A stretch of 64,000 nt of DNA from positions 1 to 64,000 of the forward strand of contig MNUR01000122.1 of assembly GCA_001871115.1 (NCBI GenBank), in the 5' to 3' direction. Position numbers and translations under genes: made by a program. This document shows positions 24,964 through 33,564 of the stretch, one piece after another (the first letter of the stretch is position 1; each line of letters opens with the position of its first letter). The notes beneath the pieces are model-generated. The model saw only the letters and a program-made list of their open reading frames with translations. It was not told the origin of the DNA and made no database searches. The DNA comes from Elusimicrobia bacterium CG1_02_56_21. Its GTDB lineage: Bacteria > Elusimicrobiota > Elusimicrobia > Elusimicrobiales > UBA9959.

Positions 24964-26322
24964 CTATTTCGGCGGAACCAGGCCTTCAATTATCCGTTCG
25001 AATTTCATCGAGCGGGAAGCCTTGATAAGGAAAGAGCCTTTTCCGGCGGAGATGAGCGACCGCGCTTCCGGCAGCCAGTCTTCCAGGGTTTCCCCGTATT
25101 CCATGCTGCTGCCGCCGGCTCTGCAGTAGGCCCCGGCCGCGGCCTTCATTTCCGGCCCGGCGAGAAAAACTTTCTCCGCGCCCATATGCGCCAGTGCGGC
25201 GCCGAGGTCGGTGTGGTAGTGCGCGGAATACTTGCCCAGTTCCTTCATGTCGCCGAGCATAAGGTAAAGCGGTTTGCGCCGGGCGGTCATTTCCTTGAGC
25301 GCCGAGGCCATGGACTGGGGGTTAGCGTTATAAGCGTCCAGAACTACTTCCGCCCCCCCTATCTTTATCTCCTGCAGGCGCATCGGGGGCGGGGTGTAGT
25401 TCTCCAGGCCCAGCCGCACGGCGGCGAAATCGAGCCCGGAGGCCAGCGCCGCCCCGGCCGCCGCGGCCGCATTGTAATAGTTATGTCCGCCCGCTTGAGG
25501 GAGGTTCATCTCAAGAACGGTTCCGCCATACTCCATCCTCAGGTTTTCTCCGTCGAGGATGCGCAGGCCGGCTCCCGGGCTGCGTCCGAAAGTGAGTTTG
25601 CGGAAATCGCGGCCGTTAAGGCGGGAGAGGTAGCGGTCGTCATAATTATAGACGAGGATGCCGCCGGGGGCGAGGCAGCCGGCCAGCTCTGTCTTTGTTT
25701 CGAAAATAGTTTCAATGTCCCCGAAATACTCCAGGTGGGACGGGCCGATATTGGTTATTATCCCGCAGGTGGGGCGGGCCGCTTCCCCGATCTCTTTTAT
25801 GTCTCCGCGGCGCGAAGCGCCCAGCTCGAAAACTCCGAACCTGTGTTCCGGGGAGAGTTCAAGAAGCGAGAGCGGCAGCCCGAACTGGTTATTAAGGTTC
25901 CCGGCATTCGAGCAGGTTTTTCCCCGGGTCGAAAAAATACTGCGGAGCATCTCTTTCGTGCTGCTTTTTCCGTTCGAGCCGGTTATAGCGGTCAGCGGCA
26001 GCTCAAAGCGAAGCCTGTGCCAGGCGGCCAGATCCTGCAGGGCCCGCAGGGTATCTTTAACCGCTATTACGGCCGGCGGGAGGGCCCGGCTATCTTTGAC
26101 CGCATCTTCCCTGACGAGCCAGCCGCTGACCCGGAGGGGCAGGGTCCGCGCAAGAAAATCGTGGGCGTCGTAAGAAGCGCCTTTCAGAGCCCAGAAAAAA
26201 TCACCTGGCGCGAGCTTGCGCGTATCGGTCACAAAGCTGTTGAACTTCGTTTCCGGCTCGCCTTTAACCAGCCTGCCTTTAACCGCTTTTGCCAGCTGTC
26301 CCAGGTTAATTTGAAGATTCAT
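24964..26322 (-). CDS. murF: MurF, D-Ala-D-Ala-adding ligase
   Basis: The 452-residue Mur ligase has an N-terminal substrate domain (SFVTDTRKLAPGDFFWALKG), P-loop ITGSNGKSSTKEML, and NIGPSHLEYFG, followed by VLDAYNANPQSM and MLGDMKELG at the C-terminal domain. It adds D-Ala-D-Ala to the tripeptide. Its start overlaps the murE stop by 4 bp (ATGA). Confidence 0.96.
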   Translation of the reverse strand: MNLQINLGQLAKAVKGRLVKGEPETKFNSFVTDTRKLAPGDFFWALKGASYDAHDFLARTLPLRVSGWLVREDAVKDSRALPPAVIAVKDTLRALQDLAAWHRLRFELPLTAITGSNGKSSTKEMLRSIFSTRGKTCSNAGNLNNQFGLPLSLLELSPEHRFGVFELGASRRGDIKEIGEAARPTCGIITNIGPSHLEYFGDIETIFETKTELAGCLAPGGILVYNYDDRYLSRLNGRDFRKLTFGRSPGAGLRILDGENLRMEYGGTVLEMNLPQAGGHNYYNAAAAAGAALASGLDFAAVRLGLENYTPPPMRLQEIKIGGAEVVLDAYNANPQSMASALKEMTARRKPLYLMLGDMKELGKYSAHYHTDLGAALAHMGAEKVFLAGPEMKAAAGAYCRAGGSSMEYGETLEDWLPEARSLISAGKGSFLIKASRSMKFERIIEGLVPPK

Positions 26323-27812
26323 GCTCCCTGTTTCCCCTTTATCGCTTCCATAGCAACCTCTGCGTCGCTGAAGTGTATGGTGCGGTCGCCCAGCACCTGG
26401 TAGTTTTCGTGGCCTTTGCCCGCAATAAGGATTATGTCGCCTTTTTTTGCCAGGGTTACGGCCTTTAAAATAGCCGTTTTGCGGTCCGGGATCACCTCGT
26501 AGTTGGAGAACTGCCCGGCTATGCCCTTCTCTATATCCGAAAATATCCGGGCCGGCGGCTCCGTGCGCGGGTTATCGCTGGTTACTATGGCTAAATCGCT
26601 CAGCTTGCACGAGACCGCACCCATCGCGGCGCGCTTGGTCCGGTCCCTGTCGCCGCCGCAGCCGAAAACCGTTATTATGCGGTTATGCGGCATCACCCCG
26701 AGGTTTGAAAGCACGTTCTCCAGCGCGGCCCCGGTATGGGCATAATCCACGAATACGGTAAAATCCTGTCCCAGGTCTATACGCTCAAGGCGGCCGGGGA
26801 CATTGAGCAGGGCCTCAACTCCGTCAATAGCGGCGCGCAGGCTGAGCCCTCCCGCCGCGGCCGCGGCGATAGCCGCCAGCGCATTGTAGATATTGTGGCG
26901 GCCAAGGAGGTGCAGTTTTACGGGCAGGGATTTCTCCGGTGTCCTGAGGCTGAAGCGGGTCATTCTTTCCAGAACTTCCACCTCTTCGGCCATAAAGTCG
27001 GCTGAGGAGTCGATCCCGAAGGTTAGGGTCTTAATTCTGCCTTTGAGTCGTTTGAGCAGCCAGGGGGCCCGCTCGTCATCAGAATTTATTACCGCGCATT
27101 TGTCTTTTTTCGGGGAGTTTTCCAGCAGGTCGAAAAGCCTGGCTTTGGCCAGGAAATAGGTTTCCCTGTCTTTGTGGAAATCAAGGTGGTCGCTCTGGAG
27201 GTTGGTGAACGCGGCACAGTCGAAATCCACGTCCTCGACCCGGCCAAGGGCCAGTGCGTGGGAGGACACTTCCAGCACGGCTGCAAGCGCGTCAGCTTCA
27301 AGCATTTTAGAGAGAAGCTCCTGCAGGGTGTGAGCGAGCGGAGTAGTATTGGCGGCCGGGGCCAGCACGCGGCCGTCAACCCGGTAGTCAATTGTGCCTA
27401 TAACTCCGGGGCGGGAGCCGGCCAGCCTCAGGACGCTTTCAAGCAGGTAGGCGGTAGTGGTTTTGCCCTTGGTCCCGGTTATCCCGAAAACCTTGAGCCG
27501 GGACGAGGGGCGACCGTAAAAAGTAGAGGCTGTTTTTGAAAGCGCCGCCTGGAGCCCGTCGGCTTTAAGGAAAACCGCGGCGGGGTAAGCGGTTAGCAAT
27601 CCGGCGGGGGCCTCGCCAGGGGAAATCACTGCCGCGGCGCCCTTTTCAAGGGCCTGGCGGATGAAATCTGCGCCGTTGGTCCTGGCGCCCGGCAGCGCAA
27701 AAAAAAGCGCGCCCGGACCGGACTGCCGCGAATCGTTTACAATAGCGGTGATCTCCGGGTCCGGACCGGAGTGTTTTATATCGGAGTTCTCCAGCAGCCG
27801 GGACAATTTCAT
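26319..27812 (-). CDS. murE: MurE, meso-DAP-adding ligase
   Basis: The 497-residue Mur ligase has P-loop ITGTKGKTTTAYLL, EVSSHAL, NLQSDHLDFHKD and the C-terminal DNPR motif (TSDNPRTEPP). DNPR is the signature of enzymes that add meso-diaminopimelate; Lys-adding enzymes lack the Arg. The organism therefore most likely has DAP-type peptidoglycan. It lies downstream of ftsI and overlaps murF. Confidence 0.96.
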   Translation of the reverse strand: MKLSRLLENSDIKHSGPDPEITAIVNDSRQSGPGALFFALPGARTNGADFIRQALEKGAAAVISPGEAPAGLLTAYPAAVFLKADGLQAALSKTASTFYGRPSSRLKVFGITGTKGKTTTAYLLESVLRLAGSRPGVIGTIDYRVDGRVLAPAANTTPLAHTLQELLSKMLEADALAAVLEVSSHALALGRVEDVDFDCAAFTNLQSDHLDFHKDRETYFLAKARLFDLLENSPKKDKCAVINSDDERAPWLLKRLKGRIKTLTFGIDSSADFMAEEVEVLERMTRFSLRTPEKSLPVKLHLLGRHNIYNALAAIAAAAAGGLSLRAAIDGVEALLNVPGRLERIDLGQDFTVFVDYAHTGAALENVLSNLGVMPHNRIITVFGCGGDRDRTKRAAMGAVSCKLSDLAIVTSDNPRTEPPARIFSDIEKGIAGQFSNYEVIPDRKTAILKAVTLAKKGDIILIAGKGHENYQVLGDRTIHFSDAEVAMEAIKGKQGA

Positions 27813-27877
27813 GTTTAAATGATAGGAAATTTAGGACCTTTGCCGGAATCTTTCTAGTCGGAAATATCACGGGAGGT

Positions 27878-29599
27878 TTACCGGCTTTTTGCTTTCTGAG
27901 GCAGCGGCATGTCGGGTTTTATGCTTTTAAGATTGATTATTTTCCCGACTATTTCGCGGAAGACGGGGGCCGCGGTCTCTCCGCCGTAAGTCTGGCCCTT
28001 CGGGTTATCAAGGACCACGAGGATGGTATACCTGGGTTCCGGTACCGGGAAGAAACCCGCGAATGAAGCCACGTTCCGCCCGGTGAGGTATTTGCCGGTT
28101 ATCGGGTCGATTTTCTTGGAGGTTCCTGTTTTTCCGGCTATAGAATATCCGGGGATGGCCGCATTTTTGCCCGTACCTTTTTCAACCACGGCCTTTAGTA
28201 TTGTCTTGACCCGCCGGGAGATGTCCGGATCTATGACCTGCCTGATTATGGCAGGTTCGTTTTTGAAGACTTCCTCCCCCTCGAATTCCGTTATCCTTTC
28301 TACCAGGCGCGTCTCGTAGAGCCTTCCCCCGTTGGCAATGGCCGAATAGGCGTTTATCACCTGGAGCGGTGTCGCCGCTATCCCGTGGCCGTAAGAACCT
28401 ACTGCCAGGTCTATCTGTTTGAAACTTTCAAGCCGCCGCAGGATGCCGGCGGATTCCCCGTGAAAGCCGAGCCCGGATTTGGCGCCGAAACCGAAGGCCT
28501 TGGCGTAGAGGTAAAAATCCTTGACTCCTAGCTTCAGCCCTATTTTAGCCGTGCCTATATTCGAGGAGCGCTCTATTACCTCGGAAAGGGTCAGGGTCTT
28601 TTCAGGTTCATGGTCATGGATAGTTATCCTGCTGCTGAATGGCCACGCTCCGTTTTCGCAGAAGAAAGTGTCGTGTTCGGAGACTATTTTCTTTTCCAGG
28701 GCGGCGGCCAGGGTTATAGCTTTGAAGGTAGAGCCCGGCTCATAGACCCATTCTACCGGTTCTATTCTGGCCACGTTCATCGGCCAGGTAGTGATGGCAA
28801 GTATGCGTCCGCTCTGCGGGTCCTGTACAAGGGCCATTCCCAGATCGGCCCGGCTCCTCTCTACTTCTTTGCGGAGGGCTTCCTGTGTGAAATACTGTAT
28901 ATTCCTGTCTATTGTAAGGTAAAGGTCTCTGGGGCGGGCTTCTTTCTCCATCGCCTGGAAGATTATCTTCCCTGCAGCATCCCGGACTACTTCGCGGCGG
29001 CTGACGTGCCCGCTGAGCACTTTGTCGTAAAGCAGTTCTATCCCGGTGAGTCCGCGGTCGGCGCGGGTAACGCCGATTACGCTGCGCGCCAGGTCACCCG
29101 AAGGATAATAGCGGCTTTGTACCGGTTCGAGTACTACGCCTTTGAGCTTGAGGGCTTTGACGCTCTCGCAGATCTTCCTGTCAAGGCTTTTTTTTATGGA
29201 AACAAAGTTCTTTCCCCTCTTGAATTTAGACCGGAAGGAGCGCGGGAGCGAGAGTACGCGGGTCAGGTCCTTTACGGCCCTGGCGGGCTCGTCCACGTCG
29301 TTCTTGTAAAGAACGGCGTTCCACGTAACTATCGATTCCGCCAGTAATTCCCCGTCGGTTCCGAAAATGCGGCCCCGGGGGCCTATTTCGGAGACCGTCC
29401 TGTTGAATTCCCTAGAAGCAGTTGCGGAAAGTTTTTCGTGGCTGAAAGTCTGCAGCCAGAACAGTCTGCCGGCTATTAAAAAAGCCGGAATAACTGCCAG
29501 AACGGCGCAGGTCTGAATTCTTTTTCTTAAGGTTTGTGCTATCATGGACGGCTGCAGCCCGGGCAAAGCCGGATTCCCCGTGGACGGGGATTCTGTCAA
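27878..29599 (-). CDS. ftsI: FtsI-type class B penicillin-binding protein
   Basis: The protein has a short cytoplasmic tail, one membrane helix (CAVLAVIPAFLIAGRLFWLQ), the PBP dimerisation domain and a transpeptidase domain with STFK, SSN and KTGT motifs. It crosslinks septal peptidoglycan with FtsW. The start is uncertain. TTG 29599 has a CAGGG site 7 bp away (573 aa). ATG 29545 (MIAQTLRKRIQ) gives 555 aa and a more usual N-terminus. There is no C-terminal PASTA domain. Confidence 0.93.
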   Translation of the reverse strand: MTESPSTGNPALPGLQPSMIAQTLRKRIQTCAVLAVIPAFLIAGRLFWLQTFSHEKLSATASREFNRTVSEIGPRGRIFGTDGELLAESIVTWNAVLYKNDVDEPARAVKDLTRVLSLPRSFRSKFKRGKNFVSIKKSLDRKICESVKALKLKGVVLEPVQSRYYPSGDLARSVIGVTRADRGLTGIELLYDKVLSGHVSRREVVRDAAGKIIFQAMEKEARPRDLYLTIDRNIQYFTQEALRKEVERSRADLGMALVQDPQSGRILAITTWPMNVARIEPVEWVYEPGSTFKAITLAAALEKKIVSEHDTFFCENGAWPFSSRITIHDHEPEKTLTLSEVIERSSNIGTAKIGLKLGVKDFYLYAKAFGFGAKSGLGFHGESAGILRRLESFKQIDLAVGSYGHGIAATPLQVINAYSAIANGGRLYETRLVERITEFEGEEVFKNEPAIIRQVIDPDISRRVKTILKAVVEKGTGKNAAIPGYSIAGKTGTSKKIDPITGKYLTGRNVASFAGFFPVPEPRYTILVVLDNPKGQTYGGETAAPVFREIVGKIINLKSIKPDMPLPQKAKSR

Positions 29600-29655
29600 A
29601 CAGGACCCTGAGGTTTTTTATTTCCGCCATATACTCTCCCGGCGGAGGCTGCTGT

Positions 29656-29991
29656 TCAAGAAGATTTATTGGATTTGAAAAGCCTGGCCAGCCAGCCCCG
29701 GCCCGCGTTGACCGAGTCCGGGTGACCGTCAAGTATTATGACGGCCCCGGGTTCCGGGTAAACCATACCGAGCTTTCGCGCCTCGGCCTCAAGTTTTTCC
29801 GGGGACAGGGAAGCCTGTATCTCTTTTTTGAGATAGGTGTTGGCGTTCTGCAGATCTTTTATTTCGCGCCTGATACTTTCGATACGGTAGCCGTATTTAA
29901 GAGCCTGTACGTTTTCCCATGCGAAGAGAAAGCCTACCGCGCAAATCCCGCCAAGCGCCGCCAACCTCAGGTTCCTGGTCTTCTTAAGCAT
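29656..29991 (-). CDS. ftsL: FtsL/DivIC-like division protein
   Basis: The 111-residue bitopic protein has one helix (about 10-26) and then a coiled coil (IESIRREIKDLQNANTYLKKEIQ) and the conserved-type segment LEAEARKLGMVYPEPGAVI. This layout and position directly upstream of ftsI identify it as FtsL or a septum-initiator relative that bridges FtsQ/FtsB to FtsWI. The sequence itself is weakly conserved in this family. Confidence 0.85.
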   Translation of the reverse strand: MLKKTRNLRLAALGGICAVGFLFAWENVQALKYGYRIESIRREIKDLQNANTYLKKEIQASLSPEKLEAEARKLGMVYPEPGAVIILDGHPDSVNAGRGWLARLFKSNKSS

Positions 29992-30015
29992 TATATGTCG
30001 CCCTTTCCTTGTAGA

Positions 30016-30186
30016 TTATTCCATGCTGAAAAGCTCTATCCGCTTTACGCCGTGCTTCTCCCAGAGGTAGAAGATCTTGGCGGGGCACGCTGCCGCTTTC
30101 AGCCCGTTGAACTTTGTCCTGCTGGTCCTGCTGTTCAGGATCTTGTTAAACTTCGCGCCAACCTTAAGGATGTTTTCAGGATACAT
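30016..30186 (-). CDS. Conserved-position small protein in the dcw cluster (56 aa)
   Basis: The 56-residue frame starts at ATG 30186 with AGGGGG five bases upstream and ends at TAA 30016-30018, 25 bp before ftsL. It is basic (Lys/Arg-rich) with one cysteine (AACPAK) and a C-terminal amphipathic part, KIFYLWEKHGVKRIELFSME. It has no membrane helix. It fills the space between rsmH (stop at 30223) and ftsL exactly and is co-directional with good spacing, so a real gene is likely. No family is recognised. Confidence 0.7.
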   Translation of the reverse strand: MYPENILKVGAKFNKILNSRTSRTKFNGLKAAACPAKIFYLWEKHGVKRIELFSME

Positions 30187-30222
30187 GTGTCCCCCTTGTA
30201 TTCTGGCTAGACATTTCCGAAC

Positions 30223-31107
30223 CTACAGTTTTTCTATTACCCTTAACTTCGCGCTGCGCGCCCTCTTGTTGGAGGCAACTTCCTCCTCAGAAGGCTTTAC
30301 CGGCTTCCTTGTCACCAGCTCCCAACCGCCCATATTAGCCATCATGCGGAACGTCTCTTTTACTATCCGGTCCTCCAGGGAATGGAAGGTTATTATCCCC
30401 ATCCGGGTCCCCGGCTTGAGCAGCGGCATAACTTTCTGAATGCCGCGCGTCAGGTTATCGAATTCGTAGTTCACAGCCACCCGCAGGGCCAGGAAAGTCT
30501 TGGTGGCGGGATGTATTTTTTCGCCCCTGGCCGGAGCTACCCGCTCTATCAGGGCGGTAAGTTCGGCCGTGGTCTCAAGCGGTTTGGCGCGCCGGGACTC
30601 CAGCACCGCGCGGGTTATACGGCGGGAATGCCTCTCTCCGCAGACGCGGATCAGGTGCTCTATCTGTTCGTAAGGCCACTGGTTGATAATGGTATAGGCC
30701 GTAAGCGGGTTGTCCGGGTTTATGCGCATGTCCAGGGGGCCGTTATGCTTAAGGCTGAAGCCGCGTGAGGGCTTGTCAAAATGCAGGGAGGAGATCCCGA
30801 GGTCGAACAGAACTCCGGAAAGAGAGCGTACCCCCTCCCGGGCCAGGATCTCGTCGATATTGGCAAAATTCCCCTGGGCTATTTTTACCCTGGCTCCGAA
30901 AGTCTCCAGTTTGTTCGCGGCCATAGCGGCCATCTCGGGGTCCCAGTCTATTCCGAGTACCGAGGCTTCCTCCGGAAGAGCGGCGAGCAGAAGGGAAGTA
31001 TGCCCGCCCATGCCGAGCGTTGCGTCCACGTAGGTTCCTTTCTTCTCGGTTATCAGCAGGTTCACTACTTCTTCAGCCAGGACCGGTACGTGTGTGTAAT
31101 CGGTCAT
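30223..31107 (-). CDS. rsmH: RsmH, 16S rRNA m4C1402 methyltransferase
   Basis: The 294-residue SAM-dependent methyltransferase (MraW) starts MTDYTHVPVLAEEVV and contains YVDATLGMGGHTSLLL (SAM loop), IDWDPEMAA, LFDLGISSLHFD and the C-terminal GIITFHSLEDRIVKE. It N4-methylates C1402 in the ribosomal P site. The ATG at 31107 overlaps the mraZ stop (ATGA). There is no SD, so translation is probably coupled to mraZ. A longer upstream frame runs through mraZ and is rejected. Confidence 0.97.
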   Translation of the reverse strand: MTDYTHVPVLAEEVVNLLITEKKGTYVDATLGMGGHTSLLLAALPEEASVLGIDWDPEMAAMAANKLETFGARVKIAQGNFANIDEILAREGVRSLSGVLFDLGISSLHFDKPSRGFSLKHNGPLDMRINPDNPLTAYTIINQWPYEQIEHLIRVCGERHSRRITRAVLESRRAKPLETTAELTALIERVAPARGEKIHPATKTFLALRVAVNYEFDNLTRGIQKVMPLLKPGTRMGIITFHSLEDRIVKETFRMMANMGGWELVTRKPVKPSEEEVASNKRARSAKLRVIEKL

Positions 31108-31553
31108 AGGTCGAAGATTTTGCTGAACTTTTCTACCGAAGGCGCCATCACGTCTTTTTTGTATTTCGACCAAGCCTGCGCATCCCATATTTCCGCCTTA
31201 TTCCCGACGCCGCGTATCAGAATATTCTTCTTGAGAGAAGCGTACGTCTTCTGATTCTGCGGTACTAAGATCCTGCCCTGCTCGTCCAGCTGTGCGTCAG
31301 CGGCATTGCCGAAGAAGAAGCGTTTGAAAGCGCGCTCCTCTTCCTTGTTCTCTGACTTGAATATCTCCATGTTGTTGGCTATTAATTCTTCCCACTTGGA
31401 CGGCAGAAAAATATAAAGGCAGCGGTCCAGGCCGATGCTGACCATGAAATAATTCTTATCTTCTTTGTGAAGCTCGTCGCGGAAGCGTGACGGTATGAAT
31501 ACGCGGCTCTTCGCGTCCATCACGTAAGTATATTCGCCGTAAAGTGAACTCAT
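31104..31553 (-). CDS. mraZ: MraZ, dcw-operon transcriptional regulator
   Basis: The 149-residue protein has two AbrB-like MraZ domains with the paired DARs motif (DAKSRVFIPSRFR near residue 12, LDEQGRILVPQ near 90). MraZ represses its own operon by binding direct TGGG-type repeats in the leader. Such repeats are present at 31581-31640. No SD is visible before the ATG. Confidence 0.97.
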   Translation of the reverse strand: MSSLYGEYTYVMDAKSRVFIPSRFRDELHKEDKNYFMVSIGLDRCLYIFLPSKWEELIANNMEIFKSENKEEERAFKRFFFGNAADAQLDEQGRILVPQNQKTYASLKKNILIRGVGNKAEIWDAQAWSKYKKDVMAPSVEKFSKIFDL

Positions 31554-31580
31554 GTTTGGTTCTGAAAATCTCTTCTAAAT

Positions 31581-31640
31581 CTTTACACAGTTTACAACAT
31601 TTCTAACCACAAAAAAACATTATTCCCCACTTCTAACCAC
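31581..31640 (-). promoter_or_regulatory. MraZ operator: boxes phased every 10 bp
   Basis: Read on the minus strand, six consecutive 10-bp units each carry TG at positions 2-3. Three are strong boxes: GTGGT at 31640, GTGGG at 31630 and GTGGT at 31610. The decamer GTGGTTAGAA occurs identically at 31631-31640 and 31601-31610. MraZ of E. coli binds TGGGN repeats separated by 5 bp, the same 10-bp period. The array lies in the mraZ leader, downstream of the promoter. Confidence 0.8.
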
Positions 31641-31649
31641 TGAGATGAA

Positions 31650-31678
31650 AGTATACCGCATGCCCCCCGCCTTGTCAA
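31650..31678 (-). promoter_or_regulatory. Main dcw-cluster promoter
   Basis: Consensus -35 TTGACA (31673-31678) and -10 TATACT (31650-31655) are separated by 17 bp. The -35 sits inside the palindrome CCTTGACAAGG. Transcription would start near 31643, at the edge of the first MraZ box, giving a leader of about 90 bases. Confidence 0.88.
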
Positions 31679-31750
31679 GGCCAAGGCTAAAAAGCGCTTA
31701 TTTTATAGACATCTTTTTAATGTTCTGGCGTGTCGGAAATTGACAAAAAA

Positions 31751-31770
31751 GGGTTGACCCTGGTCAACCC
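31751..31770 (-). terminator. Bidirectional terminator before the dcw promoter
   Basis: GGGTTGACC and GGTCAACCC form a 9-bp stem with a 2-base loop, flanked by A6 on one side and T4 on the other; pairing extends through the A/T flanks. On the minus strand it ends in TTTTTT after the 31828-32937 gene and insulates the dcw cluster. Confidence 0.9.
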
Positions 31771-31827
31771 TTTTAATATTTAGGGAGTATATATGATAAA
31801 TAAAGTGCGCTTATACGGCCGCAAGGC

Positions 31828-32937
31828 TCAGCGGTTCAGGCCTGAAATTTTGCCGGTTTTGAGGTCGTAACGCCAGGCGTATTCAAGCGAAGAGAGTTTG
31901 TTGTAAGGCATGCCGTAGGCCTGATACAGTGCCTGATGGGTAGGTTTTCCCTCCCGGAGCTTTTTGCAGAAAATATAGAAGGCGTCGCCGGTTTTAAGGT
32001 TCATAAGGAAGCGTACTATGCTGTAGGATTGCGCGTACCACAGCCGGACATTGTCCTCGTCGGCGTCACGCATGTTCTCTATCCGCACCAGGTCCGCGAT
32101 TTTGAACCCGCTGCCGCCTTCCAGCAGCTTCAGGTTCTGGGCCAGCCAGTTCGGGGTGGAGAAGCCTCTTTCGGACTGTGTATAGGTGGCTACTCCCTCG
32201 CTCAGCCACAGCGGGCTCGGGGAGGACGGCGGGAAGAAGCTGTCGAAATAAATATGGGTCATCTCATGCGCCAGTATGCCGAAAGCCTCATCGCTTTTGT
32301 AGACATAGATCTTGCGCTCCGCCAGCGAGGCCGTGCCTCCCGACCAGGCCGGCCTGCCGGTCAGGCGCCGGAAAGATTCTCCGGTCTGCAGATAATAGAT
32401 ATAAACCTTCTTTTCGCGCGTCCAGGGGGAGAAGGCCACCAGGTCCAGCATTATATTGCCGTGCAGCGACTCCAGGGTTTCGGAGATTTCTTCGGAAACT
32501 TCCTGTCCTTCTTCGTAAATTACGAAGTGCCGCGTGACTTTAACCGCGAATCCCGGCGGCGCAGTAGGATAGCTCTCATCATCGCCGGAAGCGGTTATGA
32601 CTGTTTTTTCTCCGGTGGAGTGTTCGGGGATCAGCGGGGTGCTGGCTATTGATTTTACGTCACCGGTGAGCACCAGGCCCATCGAGCCCTTAGGCTTTCC
32701 GGGGAGGCCCGCAAGGTAGTTCTTTGTGTCTTTGGGCTTCTCCGGAGCGTAAGGGGCAGGGGGCGGATATTTATGCAGGGTGGGGCGCGGCTCGGGCGGT
32801 CCGGAAAAGGGGTTCTTTCCTATCTTGAAGCGTTTGAGGGAGGACATGTCTTCGCTCATGTACTGGTACATGAAAAGCCCCCAGAGGCCTATGACAAGGC
32901 CCCAGAAGACTATGCGTAGTTTGTGAAGTATGTCCAT
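31828..32937 (-). CDS. Membrane-anchored zinc metallopeptidase (MA-like gluzincin)
   Basis: The 369-residue product has an N-terminal anchor (about 8-25), a Pro-rich linker (45-70) and a peptidase MA-like domain with HEMTH at 224-228 (His224, Glu225, His228) and third ligand Glu247 in WLSEGVA. Most of the protein should be periplasmic. It is the last gene before a terminator. The substrate is unknown. Confidence 0.85.
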   Translation of the reverse strand: MDILHKLRIVFWGLVIGLWGLFMYQYMSEDMSSLKRFKIGKNPFSGPPEPRPTLHKYPPPAPYAPEKPKDTKNYLAGLPGKPKGSMGLVLTGDVKSIASTPLIPEHSTGEKTVITASGDDESYPTAPPGFAVKVTRHFVIYEEGQEVSEEISETLESLHGNIMLDLVAFSPWTREKKVYIYYLQTGESFRRLTGRPAWSGGTASLAERKIYVYKSDEAFGILAHEMTHIYFDSFFPPSSPSPLWLSEGVATYTQSERGFSTPNWLAQNLKLLEGGSGFKIADLVRIENMRDADEDNVRLWYAQSYSIVRFLMNLKTGDAFYIFCKKLREGKPTHQALYQAYGMPYNKLSSLEYAWRYDLKTGKISGLNR

Positions 32938-33008
32938 GTTCGGAAAATCACGGGATCGCAGGCGGAATAAAGGAAATACGCTCCTGTTTCCCCGGTCCCC
33001 GCGCTGCC

Positions 33009-33524
33009 TTATCTGTTGGAGTCCCTCACTTTAATTATCATTTCCGCCATAGCGGCGGTAAACATGGAGAAAAATATTATAAAGACGGCCTGGCTCAGGG
33101 CCATTCCCCAAAGCTGGGCGCCCATTCCCCCTTCGCCGTAGGCCCGGCTGCGGACATAGTAGAGAAGTATCATTGAGGCCGCGGAAGCCAGGGCGGTTAG
33201 AAAAACCTGCCATTTCTTCATATACATCGCGCTGGCCGAAGGCGCGGTCAGGAAGAGCAGCCACATAGGGGCCCAATACGGGGAAAGAAGGTAGAAGAGC
33301 GCGCAGCTCACCGCCAGGTTGATCCATACGGTTACCGCGCGTATGTGGCGGCTCCAGCGCATGAAACGGTAAACATTCCTGCCCAGCCAGAAGTTGGCGA
33401 TGAAGGCCGCGCCGAGTATGGCGAAGGATACGTAGGTTACTTTTCGTTCGGGTTCCGAGAAGAAGATGGCGAAAAGTATAAGTATGACGGCGAACGGCGT
33501 AAAATAATAATTAAGTATGTGCAT
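33009..33524 (-). CDS. Small polytopic membrane protein, unknown
   Basis: The 171-residue product has about five hydrophobic helices and a short Arg/Asp C-terminal tail. The ATG at 33524 has CAGGAG 6 bp upstream and is preferred to a TTG 15 bp earlier. No motif is recognised. It lies between rsmG and the metallopeptidase gene, in the same direction. Confidence 0.7.
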   Translation of the reverse strand: MHILNYYFTPFAVILILFAIFFSEPERKVTYVSFAILGAAFIANFWLGRNVYRFMRWSRHIRAVTVWINLAVSCALFYLLSPYWAPMWLLFLTAPSASAMYMKKWQVFLTALASAASMILLYYVRSRAYGEGGMGAQLWGMALSQAVFIIFFSMFTAAMAEMIIKVRDSNR

Positions 33525-33564
33525 AATTCTCCTGGCCAAATAGTAGAAGTTAGTTCAGCCGTTT

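Noticed and set aside
25186-26403. 405-codon plus-strand open frame
   Set aside because: Antisense shadow of murF in GC-rich DNA; murF has all ligase motifs on the other strand.
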